A stretch of 64,000 bases of DNA, taken from NCBI GenBank assembly GCA_034359265.1, contig CP136890.1, forward strand, positions 36,395,001-36,459,000, given 5' to 3'. Positions 45,961 to 56,766 of the stretch are shown one piece after another. How positions within the stretch are numbered: the stretch's first letter is position 1; the number at the start of each line of letters is the position of its first letter. A program made the translations under genes and the position numbers. Under the pieces are notes generated by a model, which was given only the letters and a program-made list of their open reading frames with translations, was not told where the DNA came from and ran no database searches. This DNA is from Canna indica (taxonomy: Eukaryota > Streptophyta > Magnoliopsida > Zingiberales > Cannaceae).

Positions 45961-47512
45961 TGTTGGCTTTAGGTTTTCAACATTAGTCTTAATCTCGGTT
46001 TTGATAGTTTTAATGATAACAAACATGAGACTAATGATTTCATTGAGAATATCTTCAAGTTCCATATTAGTAGCGTTCGATGTCCTCGATCAGAAAAATC
46101 AGAGAAATCAAAAATCGGAAAGACATTGATTGTCGTGCTCGGGTTCGTCGTGGAAACCTCTCAAACAGCGACGCGTGCATCAAAGATGCATTGGATGAGC
46201 TCAAAGACCACATGAAAGCTCTCTAAGTTGATGGTCGTTGAAAGCTGGAATCCGGAAACAAAGCACGAAAGAAATCCAGGCTAAAAATTCAACTCAGCCT
46301 AAGTTCGATCGACCGAATAGGGTAAGAAAAATGGCACCAGCCATTTTGGTCGACCGGTCGGTCGATCGAACACTGCCAAAAATAAGCAGTGGGCACTTCG
46401 GTTGACCAGTCGGTCGACTAGTTGGTCGACTGACAGAGGCTGGTTTTGGGCAGTAGCCCTAGCGGTCGATCGATCGATCGACCGGAGTAAAAAAATCACG
46501 CAGCGTGCGATCTTGCCTTCCCTGTGTCGGTCGGCCGATGGGTCGACCAGATTGAGGGAATAAAGAGTTGCGTCTGGGCGGTCGACCCGTCGGTCGACCG
46601 ACCGCATACAGAAGTGCAGTGATCGAATGACCGGTCGATCAGTCGGTCGACCGACCAATCGATCGGCGGTCTGCAACGGATAGAAATGTTTCAGTTGAGC
46701 TGTCGTTTCTTCAGCAAGGTATAAATATACCCTCATATGATTTATTTAACATTCTTCCTTGATTCTAATAGAGTTCATTGAGTATTCAAAAGGAAAATTT
46801 AGAGCGTTCTAAAAGATTTAAAGCTTGCGCTCTGCTTCTCCGTCGAGTTCATTCTTCGAGCGCCAGCTGCTGCCTCAACTCGGAAACTGACTCGAGCTCA
46901 TCCCTTCGACGAGTTGGAGGTTCCAAGACTGTGAAAGGAGCTTGCAAACATTAGTTTTATTATTTAGCTCATTTGATTGTATTTTATCTGTTATTTTAAC
47001 TGTTTGTTTAATTTGAGTTTGTAAGACCGGGTGTTAGGTCTTGAATTGGGTGAAGTGGTATCCTTGGTGTAGGAGTAAAGCCACTTGTGTAAACGGAGTA
47101 TTACTAGGATTAGTTCTAGTTGTCCCTTAGGTTGAGGTGGGAAAGTGCTCTCAGTAGGAAGGCGGGATACTTCCGGGTGTGGAAGTGCCTTCGGTTGGAG
47201 AGCGAAGACTTTCCGGTGCAAAGTCCTCGTTGTAAGGGAAACTCTAATTAATCTAGTAAAATCTAGTTTGAAAATCCTAAGCGGGGTGCTTAGGTAGTGT
47301 AGTAGACATTAGGGCCGAATCACTATAAATCATCTGCATTTGCATTGCTTTTAATTGTTTGTTTTATTTGCTTGATTATTTATTGCTTCCGCATCCAATC
47401 GTAAAATCGCAAATTGCCTAACTAATCTAAGAAAACGATTAAAATTGGGATTTAGGCTAATAGATTTAGTAAACACACTATTCACCCCCTCTAGTGTCGC
47501 CATTTCGCCCAT
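45961..47512 (+). repeat. Solo LTR (SIRE-like copia)
   Basis: Starts TGTTGGCTTTAGG and ends soon after the conserved CACTATTCACCCCCTCTAGTG block. AATG lies near both borders (45956-45959 and 47514-47517), so the exact right end is uncertain by a few bases. It shares start, end block and the GGTGCTTAGGTAGTG and GCCGAATCACTATAAAT-type segments with the LTR at 55181-56759. No internal coding region, hence a solo LTR left by recombination. About seven GGTCGACCG palindrome blocks lie at 46300-46680. Confidence 0.8.
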
Positions 47513-47720
47513 AAATGCCTCCTTCTCATCGCATTCACTTGGTGAAACATTGGAAGAACAGTCTCCATTAAACAGAGGCACCTGCGGCAGTGGTGGTCCT
47601 CCATGATCGCCTTAAGGAGGAGAAAAAGAAATGGGGATTTGAGAGGAAATAAATTATAATTTTACCCTTCGTTGCTTCACATAGATCTAAGGATAAAATT
47701 GTAATAAATGCGTAACTTAC

Positions 47721-47885
47721 CATGTCATCGCCGTTAAGTGACACGTCAGCCAAATCCGTCAAAAATGACGGTGCGTACTAAACGGGGTAACAGAATGATA
47801 GTTCATGTATTTTCTTTCTAACGAAAAAAGTTTATGCTAAAAATAGAAAAAAGTCCAAAGTTCATGTTTTTATGGATATTTACTC
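47721..47885. repeat. MULE right terminal inverted repeat
   Basis: Inward from 47885: GAGTAAATATCC, with counterparts throughout the left arm. It ends at CATGTCATCG. Confidence 0.9.
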
Positions 47886-47957
47886 TTATTTATATATGCT
47901 TCAATTATTTATATATGCTCCACAAGTTTATTTATGCTTCATTTGTTTTATTAAGTA

Positions 47958-48178
47958 ATGGTGACACGAGGTCAAGGTCGAGGTCGAGGACGAGATCGAG
48001 GTCGAGGACGAGATCGAGGTCGAGGAGGATTGAGTCAATATCCTTCTACCACTTCTATACTTTCATCATCTAAAGATATACCTGTACCACATGTGATCAT
48101 TTCTTCTGCACCCACGTTACCTATGATTGTTTCTTCAGCACCCACGATATCTGAACCTGAACTTGTACTTGTGATTGT
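47958..48178 (+). pseudogene. TNP1-type gene, copy B, first exon (5' part)
   Basis: Begins MVTRGQGRGRGRDRGRGRDR, matching the RG-rich start of the copy A gene, with an enlarged 18-bp CGAGGTCGAGGACGAGAT repeat. The Ser/Thr/Pro-rich part follows until an LTR starts at 48179. The open frame past that point is LTR sequence. Confidence 0.85.
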
Positions 48179-48479
48179 TGTTGAACACGTCAGGATAAAC
48201 ATGAGAGTTGCTCAATGGAGAGATGTTTTCATTCATAAAATAAGTAGCCTTTTATAGGCTTACATGACAACCTAATAACATCTTAAATTACTAAAAACTA
48301 GGACAACATGACTCAGCTGGAGACCCACTAAACATGATAAATATCAACTAACCAAAATGATAAATACTAACTAGGTGATAAATCAAAACTAATCTAAAGG
48401 ATAAATACCAGCTTGGTCAAACAAGCCGTGAACATGAAGCTAGGTGTTGCACTATCTTCAACATTCCCCATCAACACCA

Positions 48480-50280
48480 ACTTCCTTTATCAAGCCGAGC
48501 TTTCGATCCAATCATCCTCTACCTGATCGGATACTATAGTTGTGAGAGCTAACTCAGCGTCCCATTCTTCCTCATTTTTGAAAGTAACAACATTACCTTC
48601 CTCGAGCTTTTTCTTTGATCGACATTCTCTTGCTATATGACCAATCTTGCCACAATTATAACACTTCCATTTAAATTTCTTGCCATGCTTCTTCGAAGCT
48701 CCCCCTGCACGAATGCTCCGTTCTCCTTCACGACATTTCGTTTTACCTTCATTCTTCTTAGATCCTCCGTCGGCATGCTACTTGGAATTCCATCTATATT
48801 TCTTGGTGTAGAGTGCTTCCTCTTCACCTTTTTGTGAAACTCCTCTCATTTGCTTGACCAATGCTTCCTGACCTAGAAGCTGATTCTCAAACTCAACAAG
48901 TGATGGCTGATTTTGCCATCCGTGAACTGCAGCTACAAAGCCTTTGAACTCATGCCTTAAACCATAGATGATTATCCTTTTCATCCTGGATTACTCGATC
49001 GGAGCTTTTGGATCTAACTCTGCAGTCTCCCGGCATAGCGTCTTCATCTTGTTTGAGCGACCGTCATATCATGTTGCACTATCGACAATAACTCACTTTC
49101 TAAAAGCTGGAGCCTTGTGTCATTTCTTTTTTAAAACAGCTTGGCGAGTGTATCCCAAGCTTCTTGGGGGGCTTTAGCATCCTGGATGTGCTCTAGCACT
49201 TCTTCTTCAACAGTTGTCTTCAAGACAAACATTGTCTTACCTAGGGGTGAGCAAAACCCGAACCGACCCAAAAAACTCGAAAAAACCGACCCGAAAATTC
49301 AATTCGGGTCAGGTTATTTGGGTATAACGGGTTGGTTCGAGTTGAATTTTTATAAATTTCATATGTTTTTTCGGGTCTGGTCGGGTTCGAGTGAAAACCT
49401 TGTTTAACCTGACCTGACCCGTTTTACTTAAAAATATGTCAAAAATTTAAAAATTATACTACCCGTCCGCTCCCAAAGTATTTTCTGCAGCTTTCCCCCA
49501 AACGGCGCGCACGAATGACACATGACGGACGATGACAGGTGACGAAAGCGCATTAACTCCAACTTGATCATCATCGTGCATTTCCATCCATCATTTCCGC
49601 ATTAACTGCAGTAGAAGCTAATATATTAGCTTCTACTGCTCAACTACGTACTAGTAATACTACAACTGTTCTTCTTCTTTGTGTTGCCATTATTTATTTA
49701 TTATAATAATGTAGATGACAGATCGAATGCATTTCCATCCATTCATCTGTCCATCATCATCATGTCAGAGCAATCCAATCAACAGGTTTCTCCTCCCAAA
49801 CTAAGCTATATATCTCTCTGATCTGATCTGATACATGTTCATATATAATAGCTTAGGAATTTTATTTTCGGGTTAATCGGATAATTCTGGTCGGGGCTTG
49901 ATTTTTTTGGGTTATTCAGGTCGGGCCCCGATGTAAATTTCGGGTAGGGTCGGGTTGAGAAATATCCTATTTTTTTGGGTTCAGGTATAACAAGTCAGGT
50001 CGGGTATTGATCCGACCTAACAAATGCTCACCCCTAGCCTTACCAGCTTTGATTATCCACTTTCGCAATACACCATTTGTATCATCGTTTGCATGCGTAA
50101 CTTCACTCTCGTTAATAAGTTTCCACAAATCTTGACCCTACAAATATGACATCATACATGTTGATCAAATATTATAATTCTGATTGTTGAGCTTCTTCAT
50201 TCAGCCAACGAAATGGTATTCGCTCATCTTGTCACCAGAAGTTATCCACCAACTTGAGATCTGATATGTCTCTTTATTTC
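48480..50280 (-). pseudogene. copia gag (UBN2 type), split by a MITE
   Basis: Read from about 50160: NESEVTHANDDTNGVLRKWI, then beyond the MITE (49242-50036) TMFVLKTTVEEEVLEHIQDA with KAPQEAWDTLAKLF and DTRLQLLESELLSI. After a frame change, RIIIYGLRHEFKGFVAAVHG and PSLVEFENQLLGQEALVKQM (about 48980-48840). The zinc knuckle CYNCGKIGHIAREC is at about 48660-48620, followed by an acidic stretch ending VEDDWI close to the point where the protease WxxDSG motif would begin. Stops and frameshifts are frequent. Confidence 0.82.
49242..50036. mobile_element. hAT MITE in copia gag
   Basis: 795 bp, inverted ends TAGGGGTGAGCAAA and its near complement. The 8-bp target duplication is GTCTTACC (49234-49241) and GCCTTACC (50037-50044), one mismatch. 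CCGACCC and GGGTCGGGTT motifs lie near both ends. No coding sequence. Confidence 0.88.
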
Positions 50281-50300
50281 CCCTCTCTTCCTCTAGGCGA

Positions 50301-51278
50301 TGACTGCTTTTGAAAATTCACTTTGGAGATCTATTATTGCTGAAGAAGCAGGGTCGATCGGTGCTTCTTCCACGATCACAATCTCTCATATGTGGCGATT
50401 AACGAGATTTGTTTCCGAAATGAGCGGGAATTAGTGTGGTGGAGCGGAGATGACTCTCTCTCTCTCTCTCTTTCAATTACATATCAGAGAATAAATTAAA
50501 AAAACATGAAGTCTAAAGTTAGCTTATCACTATTTCTATTTTGACCAAGTCAAAATAGGAAGTGAGCTTGCTGGAGTTGAGTTAATGCATAGAAGATAAC
50601 TTTTTTGCTTTTCTTCCGCTATTTCGATCGACTCAAAATAAATGTGAGATTTGAAGTGTGCTTTTTCCTTTGCTGCTAGCGGTGAGGCTAGCCGGTTCAA
50701 TCCTTTTTTCTCTTATCTTTTGCTTTGTGATTTTGACCCGGTCAAAATAAACTTCTTTTTCCTCTCTTCAATGAAGCCTTTGAGGGGCCCGCTGGAATTA
50801 ATGTAGACGGGACTCTTCTCTTTCATGTGATTAATTTCAGCCTCACAAGAAAGAATTCCTCATAAAATATGCCTCAATTAACAACGGACCTCAACGTACA
50901 GAGTTTGGAGATTGCACCTCAACGTACAGACCTCATAAAATGTGCTTCATCTTCGCCGGGCAATGCTTAACCGGATCTACTTCATGGCCAGTAGTGAAGT
51001 TGTGACCTGAATCTACGACCGCTTCTTCTTCATGCCCAAGTATGACTGTTTTAAAAGGATCAAGATCTCGTGGATCTGGTCAAACTTGGGAAGAGGACGA
51101 TAGTGGTTGGCCATTGGTATCGTGTTAAAAAATTAATGGGTCTACCTTATTCCATAAGCTAGCTCCTGAGAAGAGAATAATTCAAACTATTTGAAGATTA
51201 TCTAAATCATATTTTTACCAATGTGTGACTTTAACACATCACCCTCAGGTTCAGGATTGGACATTTGGAGCATGGAGT
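50301..51278. other. Unresolved sequence with a CT microsatellite
   Basis: A (CT)9 run lies at 50454-50471. TTTTGACC.AGTCAAAAT-type inverted motifs recur at about 50550, 50625 and 50735. No coding family is recognised. It may be the leader of the adjacent gag or an older repeat. Confidence 0.4.
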
Positions 51279-51840
51279 CACTACAAGAAAATTTGGATTT
51301 ATCGACCACAACTTCCGACAAGAAGATGTCGTCAAAATTTTTTGTTATATTTCCAACGACCCATAACGTTGGAAAGAGTTACTGACAAAAATTTTCGACC
51401 AAAATGAGTCGAAAAATTATCATATTATTATCGATGAATTTTCGTCAAAATTTTGGTCGAAAATAATTTCCGACAGACTTTGTAGTCGCAAGTTCATCGA
51501 AAATATTAATGACATATTTTTATACTTAATTAATGCTGAATTTATCGACCACAACTTTGACGAGAACCCATCATCGAAAATTTTCGTTAAAGTTTCGACG
51601 ACTTTCGGCATCGAAAATAATTATCGACAAAAATTTTCGACCAAAACTGAGTCAAAAAATTGTAAATAAAGATTAAAAAGTTATCGATAAATTTTCGTCC
51701 AAATTTTAGTCGATAAAAATTTTCAAATATTTATTTATATTTATCAAAACTTATATGAAAATTTTATTCTATATATGAAAACTCATCTATCTAATAATTT
51801 AAATTAAATTTATAATGAATGTATTCATCACCTTCTAATT
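51279..51840 (+). mobile_element. Orphan left end of a CACTA element
   Basis: CACTACAAGAAAATTTGG at 51279, followed by about 400 bp of repeated inverted motifs such as CGACAAAAATTTTCGACC and GTCGAAAATTTT. That layout is a CACTA terminus with subterminal repeats. I find no matching right end before 57 kb, so the element is truncated. The subterminal motif differs from the copy A family although the first bases agree. Confidence 0.7.
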
Positions 51841-51877
51841 AAAAACGGTTCACATTCCACTTCCTGGCTTTCTCTAA

Positions 51878-52144
51878 TTGCATCCCTCCTTCCTCTGTTC
51901 CTATCGCCCTTCTTCGCCCTCCTTACTGTGCGTCTTCTTCTCCGATCTCCTCACAGCGAACGTCTCTTCTTCTTCGCCCTCCCCCACTGCCGCCGTTCAC
52001 TGGTTTCAGAAGAATAGTGGTTGTGCCTCCTCACAGTGCGTGTTCTTCTTCGACCTCCTCACCCACTGCGCCTCTTGTTCATCGCCCTCCCCCGCTATTG
52101 CCAAAGGTGTTCACTGGTTTCAGAAGAAGAGTGGATGCGCCTGA
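51878..52144 (+). CDS. Small open frame with an internal duplication, unknown
   Basis: 88 codons. The peptide contains two related halves: FFSDLLTANVSSSSPSPTAA then VHWFQKNSGCA, and FFDLLTHCASCSSPSPAIAK then GVHWFQKKSGCA, a repeat of about 120 bp at DNA level. The surrounding CT-rich sequence resembles a 5' untranslated leader. It lies just inside the orphan CACTA end, so it may be captured DNA. No family is recognised and expression is unproven. Confidence 0.25.
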   Translation: MHPSFLCSYRPSSPSLLCVFFSDLLTANVSSSSPSPTAAVHWFQKNSGCASSQCVFFFDLLTHCASCSSPSPAIAKGVHWFQKKSGCA

Positions 52145-52251
52145 AAGTTACATTAGAGTAGTATATTTGATGTTTGATGCTTGAATTAAGTCTCAATCAT
52201 TTTCTGACACTTGTCCCATGTTCTTCAAGTTAATATGTTGAGTAGTATATT

Positions 52252-52315
52252 TAGGGATGTCAACGGGGTGGGGCGGGTGCGGAGGGTGCCTACCCGCTAC
52301 CCGTGCCGCGAAAAA
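52252..52315 (+). mobile_element. hAT-like terminus fragment
   Basis: TAGGGATGTCAACGGGGTGG and the following GGGCGGGT and CCTACCCGCTACCC motifs match the end style of plant hAT MITEs. No partner end is found. Confidence 0.45.
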
Positions 52316-52329
52316 ATTATTTTTGAGAG

Positions 52330-53740
52330 GGTGTGATCATTCAAATTTTGTAAAAAATTTTTACACAAATTAGACCCTATGAGGATTCCAAAGAATCAAG
52401 AATCACTCAAAAAAGATATCTCTACAATTTTTTAAAAATTCTACATGATCTCAGTGGCTTTTTTATAAATATGAAATATTTATCCACCGATTTCAAATTT
52501 TGCTCAAATTTTTTAGATATCAAGATATGATTATTTAACACTTGTATATTAAGTTTGAAGTGAAATTAATGTCGTTTAATCAAGATATGAGCTTAGCATG
52601 ATTTTAATCAAAGTATGCTTGAAATCATGAAAGTGCTAAGAATTAAATTTGGTTATCTACTCATGTTTTCTCTAACTTAGGCACTTGGACATCTAACATG
52701 AGTGAATTTAAACATGTTTGTGGAAATTTAAACTCAAAAGGAGATTTCTAAGTCGGATTGTTGACTTAGGTCAATTATTTTCAATTTGTGTCTCATAAAC
52801 TAATCTAGTGATCACATTGTTCATCTAGTTATGAGTTTTCATGGGATACAAAGTGTAACAACCTATACTCATGTGATGTGTGTATTTAAAACATGTTTGC
52901 CAATCCATAGACAATGAGGTCTCTAATAAAAATTCTAACCTAGAGCAAATTTCATCCAATTAATATATGAAATTGCCTAAGTTATCAAAGATTTACTTAC
53001 TCATGAATTTTCATATATTTATCAAGCAAAGACAATCATGAGCATAGAGACTTCATTAATCATGAATAATTAATTATTATACGAGTATTTTTGCAAAAAA
53101 TTGAACTCATACCTCATTCTTGAGAATTTTCAAGTTCTAACATTTTCATTTCCCTTTTTAGTTTTGCTCTACTAGCCTTCCATCATATTTTTGATAACTT
53201 GCAAGCTATATTCATTAGTAACATAATGGAAATGTGACTACTAACAAGTTATCGAACTAGATAGCAAAGAGAAAATCAAGTATCAATTGCAAAGTTTACT
53301 TTGCTAAATAGTTTGAAATCTGTTTCAAAATAAGTTATCATGAATCCAAAAATGAATTTTTTAAGAGATCATTAGTATAATATTAACGAAAACATGATCT
53401 CCAGCCCTTCCTATTGGTTGAAAACTGAAAGGCTACAGTGAGCCTACGATTTAAAACTGCAAGGTCGCTTAGGCCCATTACGGGCCACATAGGTCTCCGA
53501 AGAGATCGGAAATCAAAAATCAAAAATTATTTTGATAAAACTTATCAAGATTGAAAAAATCTACTAACATTAAGCATGTATCAAAACTCCAACTATTATT
53601 TAAGCAGTAAGTATAGGAGATGATACAAAAGATACCTAGATGTGAATTTTCATACCTATGGCATCTTCATGACTTGAAGTTGTAACTAAAGATGGATTCT
53701 TTATTGATGTCCATGGTCAACTTCAATTCTTCATTTTTCT
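52330..53740. other. Non-coding AT-rich sequence 3' of a copia gag
   Basis: No pol, polypurine tract or LTR counterpart is recognised. It could be the untranslated tail of the minus-strand element to its right, or unrelated. Confidence 0.4.
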
Positions 53741-55109
53741 TTACCCTTGTGCGGTTGCTCCCCCTACAAAAGAGCATGGGATCTTTGGTACCCAAATGGC
53801 TTTGGGTCCTTGAGTGTTAGAGGACTTAACTACCCAAAGTGTTTTAACTTCACTTGGGTTCATCTTGAATGCACAATCATATATAGCATGCCCATATACA
53901 CCGCAACAAAAATAATGTCCATTAATTTTTTTTATTTTTACTATGGACATGTGATTTATCATTAGAATGCTTGACATGTGAAACATGATGAGTATAAGCA
54001 TTCTTAAACACGTTATTTTTCTTCTTATGATCATGAGGTCTAAGAGTAGAATTGGCATGAACATTCTTTTTCGAAAAGTCATTTCTACTAAAATTCTTAA
54101 ATGAGGAAATATTTTTCACTTCATTCACTTTCTTGTTTAGGTTTAGAACCTCATTTTTCAATTCAATCATGGAGTTATGTAAAACATGCAATTGAGTTTT
54201 CAACATGCTATTTTCCTTCTTTAAAATGTTATTTTTTGTCTTTAAATCTTGAGTGTCAACACTTAAGGTGTCATGGCATGAATTTGAGACACTAGTTTTT
54301 AACTTCTCATTTTCTAATTTTACATCATGCAATTGAGAACTAAGATTTAAGTTTTCTTTCTTCAATTTTTTGTTCTCTTTATCTTTTCTAACAAGCAAGG
54401 CATATATTCTTTTATATTCATCCATTAATTCATCATAAAGGAAATCATGAGAACTAGATGAATTAATACTACCATTCTTGTTATCATAACTAGAGGAAGA
54501 ACATACCTCCTCATCAACGTTCATGATGTTGACTTCGTGATCATGGTGTGAGGATGCCTCATTTGATGCAAGTGAGTGAGTGGAAGCATTTGATCTCCGT
54601 TTTGCCTCGTTCTTCATGCTAGGGCAATTCTTTCTTACGTGCCCTTTCTCATTGCATATGTGACATATCACCTTTCTCTTCCGACTCTTTGTACTTCTTT
54701 GGCTAGAAACACTAAAAGCTTCAAGAATTTCATTAGATATAGGAGCATGACAATTGTCATCGTCTCATTCATTTAGAGTAACGAGTTTTTCAGTTTTAGC
54801 ATAATCATAAATCATGTTCAAAGTATTCCAGATATCATATGCAGAAGTACAATGCATGATCTTCTCAAGTACATTATTTTCCAAAGAACAAAATATGCAA
54901 TTTGTATCTTTAGCATTTAACTCAAACATTTTAATTTGTTCTTGGATCCATGAATCCATATTTTTCTTAGGTTCAATATATTTCATTTTTACCATGTTAA
55001 ATACACCTAAACCTTGAGTCTTTAGAAAAGTATACATTCTACTCTTCCAAAGACCAAAGTTAGACTCATCAAACCTAGGAGGTGAAGATGCTATACTCTC
55101 TAGTGCCAT
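53741..55109 (-). pseudogene. copia gag with long coiled coil
   Basis: Starts MALESIASSPPRFDESNFGL and continues WKSRMYTFLKTQGLGVFNMV. A gap with stops near 54765-54680 has lost part of the UBN2 region. Then the zinc knuckle CHICNEKGHVRKNC at about 54663-54620, a Ser/Asn-rich stretch, and a long coiled coil (about 54430-54110, for example LKKENSMLKTQLHVLHNSMI). A second knuckle-like motif, FCCGVYGHAIYDC (about 53905-53870), has an abnormal first half. The frame ends in KAIWVPK. Two knuckles around a coiled coil are typical of SIRE-type gag. Confidence 0.8.
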
Positions 55110-55163
55110 TTTTGGATCGAGATAAGGTGTAGAAGAGATGGTGAAATCTCAAGCTACGGATCC

Positions 55164-55175
55164 GCTCTGATACCA
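55164..55175 (-). other. Primer binding site
   Basis: TGGTATCAGAGC on the minus strand, an exact match to the initiator-tRNA-Met site. Confidence 0.9.
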
Positions 55176-55180
55176 ATTAT

Positions 55181-56759
55181 TGTATGAAACGGCACACTAG
55201 AGGGGGGGTGAATAGTGTGTTTTCTAATGTTATTTGCCTAATTCGATTTTAATCGTTTACTTAGATTGTTTAGGCAATTTACGATTGAGTGATTTTGATG
55301 CGGAATAGATAAATAATAACATAATTAATACAATCGGTAAATCAATGCAAACACACAAATTTATAGTGGTTCGGCCCCAATGCCTACTCCACTACTTAAG
55401 CACCCCGCTTAGGATTTTCAAACTAAGTTAACTAGATTAATTCGAGTCTCTCTTACAATGAGGACTTTGACTCGTAGAGTCGCACTCTCGACCTAAGGCA
55501 CTTCCACACCTGGAAGTCTCCGTCTTCTTATCGGGAGCACTCTTCCACCTCAACCCTAAGGGACAACTTAACTAATCCTAGTAAACTAAGTTTACACAAG
55601 TGACTTTACTCCATCACAACAAGGAAACCACTTCCACACACAAGACCTAACAATCTAGGTCTTCCTACAAATCAAATACAAGAGTTGAAAAACAAATTAA
55701 ATAAAAACTTGTTACAAGAAGGGGAATAGTAGCTTATCACGCTTAACCGCCTCTTGTTCTAGCGCTTAACCAGCTTGATTAACCCTTTGAAATAAAACTC
55801 CTTTGGCAGCAAGGGATCAAGACTCAGCTGATGAACGTTTAGCACTTTGAAGGTTTGGATGATGGAATTGAATCACTCTTTGAAGCTTTTATCATAAAAA
55901 ATTTGAGAGAGAAGATTCATGAAAAAGATTAGAAGTGAGTATTTATAAACCCAGCTGAAACAGGGCGTCAACAGGATTATTTTTGACCGTTACAAACGCC
56001 CGGTCGATGGCCCGGTTGAATCGTCGATCGACCGATCAATCGACCGCTGGCTTACTGTAAGGTTTTTCCCTTGATTGGTCGACCGGCGGGTCGATCAGTT
56101 GAAGGAAAAATGTCTACTTCCAATCCGGTCGACCAATCGATCGACCGAAACCAACTTTTATACGCCATTCGGTCGATCGATTATCGCGGGATTTGGCGTG
56201 GTCGACCAATCGGTCGACCGTCTTAGAGATGCCTAGATATGCAATTCTCATTTTGCCATCCGGTGACCGCTCGATCGATCGATGAGCATTCTGCCAATAT
56301 TTGGCATCGGTCGATCGACCGACGCAGCATTAGCCAAAAATTTTCACTTACTTCGGTCGACCGACTCGTCGACCGAATGGCTACTGCCACTTTTCAGCGA
56401 CATTCGATCGACCGATCGGTCAATCGAATTGGCTGCTGCCAATGCATACTACCATTCGGTCGACCGTCCAGTCGACCGAATCAAAGCTGGAAATTTTTAT
56501 CTTTGATTCCTCATTTCGCGCTTGGAGTTCCGGCTTTGCTCTTCAGCGTGTTTTAGCTTTGAAGGATTCTCCATGCTATCCACCACATTTTGGATGCACG
56601 AATTGATTTGTTTTGAGGATTGATCGAGAGAAGATAGGCTTGACATATCTTTCATCGATCCTATAAATTTCATACTTCAAACACTTGTTAAATGGGTTTG
56701 TTATCATCAAAATAATCATGAGGAGAATAAAGCATGAAGGAAGAACCCTTCAGCTAACA
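55181..56759 (-). repeat. 5' LTR of SIRE-like element
   Basis: 1,579 bp on the minus strand, TGTTAGCTGAAGGG to TTTCATACA. It shares the GATAACAAAC start block and the CACTATTCACCCCCCC end block with the LTRs at 9682-10451 and 45961-47512. About ten GGTCGACCG or GGTCGATCGACC blocks lie at 55980-56490. Confidence 0.87.
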
Positions 56760-56766
56760 ATCTATT

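Larger units (their letters stand above)
44695..47885. mobile_element. Mutator-like element (Pack-MULE) with nested insertions
   Basis: Long terminal inverted repeats (44695-45311 less a hAT insertion, and 47721-47885, about 165 bp each) start GAGTAAAT on both sides. A 9-bp target duplication TTATTTATA lies at 44686-44694 and 47886-47894. Long inverted repeats plus a 9-bp duplication define Mutator-like elements. No MURA-type transposase is present. The interior holds host-like coding sequence with an RRM fragment, interrupted by a solo LTR. The element is inserted upstream of the copy B TNP1 gene. Confidence 0.9.
48179..50300 (-). mobile_element. Copia fragment: gag plus 3' LTR, pol deleted
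   Basis: Minus strand. The LTR (48179-48463) starts TGTTGAAGATAGTGC and ends GTTCAACA, preceded by the purine tract TGATGGGGAA. Gag lies directly before it, so protease to RNase H are missing. I find no 5' LTR to the right. The left border abuts the copy B TNP1 exon. A hAT MITE splits gag. Confidence 0.78.
53741..56759 (-). mobile_element. SIRE-like copia element, 5' LTR and gag only
   Basis: Minus strand: LTR 56759-55181, primer site 55175-55164, gag 55109-53741. No protease, integrase, RT or second LTR follows. It is either a gag-only (TR-GAG type) derivative or a truncated copy. Its outer border splits the copy B TNP1 gene. Confidence 0.82.

Noticed and set aside
46239..46736. Arg/Asp-rich open frame (repeated DRPV.R-like peptides) as a protein
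   Set aside because: It is produced by the GTCGAC blocks of an LTR; the same pattern appears in the LTR at 55181-56759 on the other strand.
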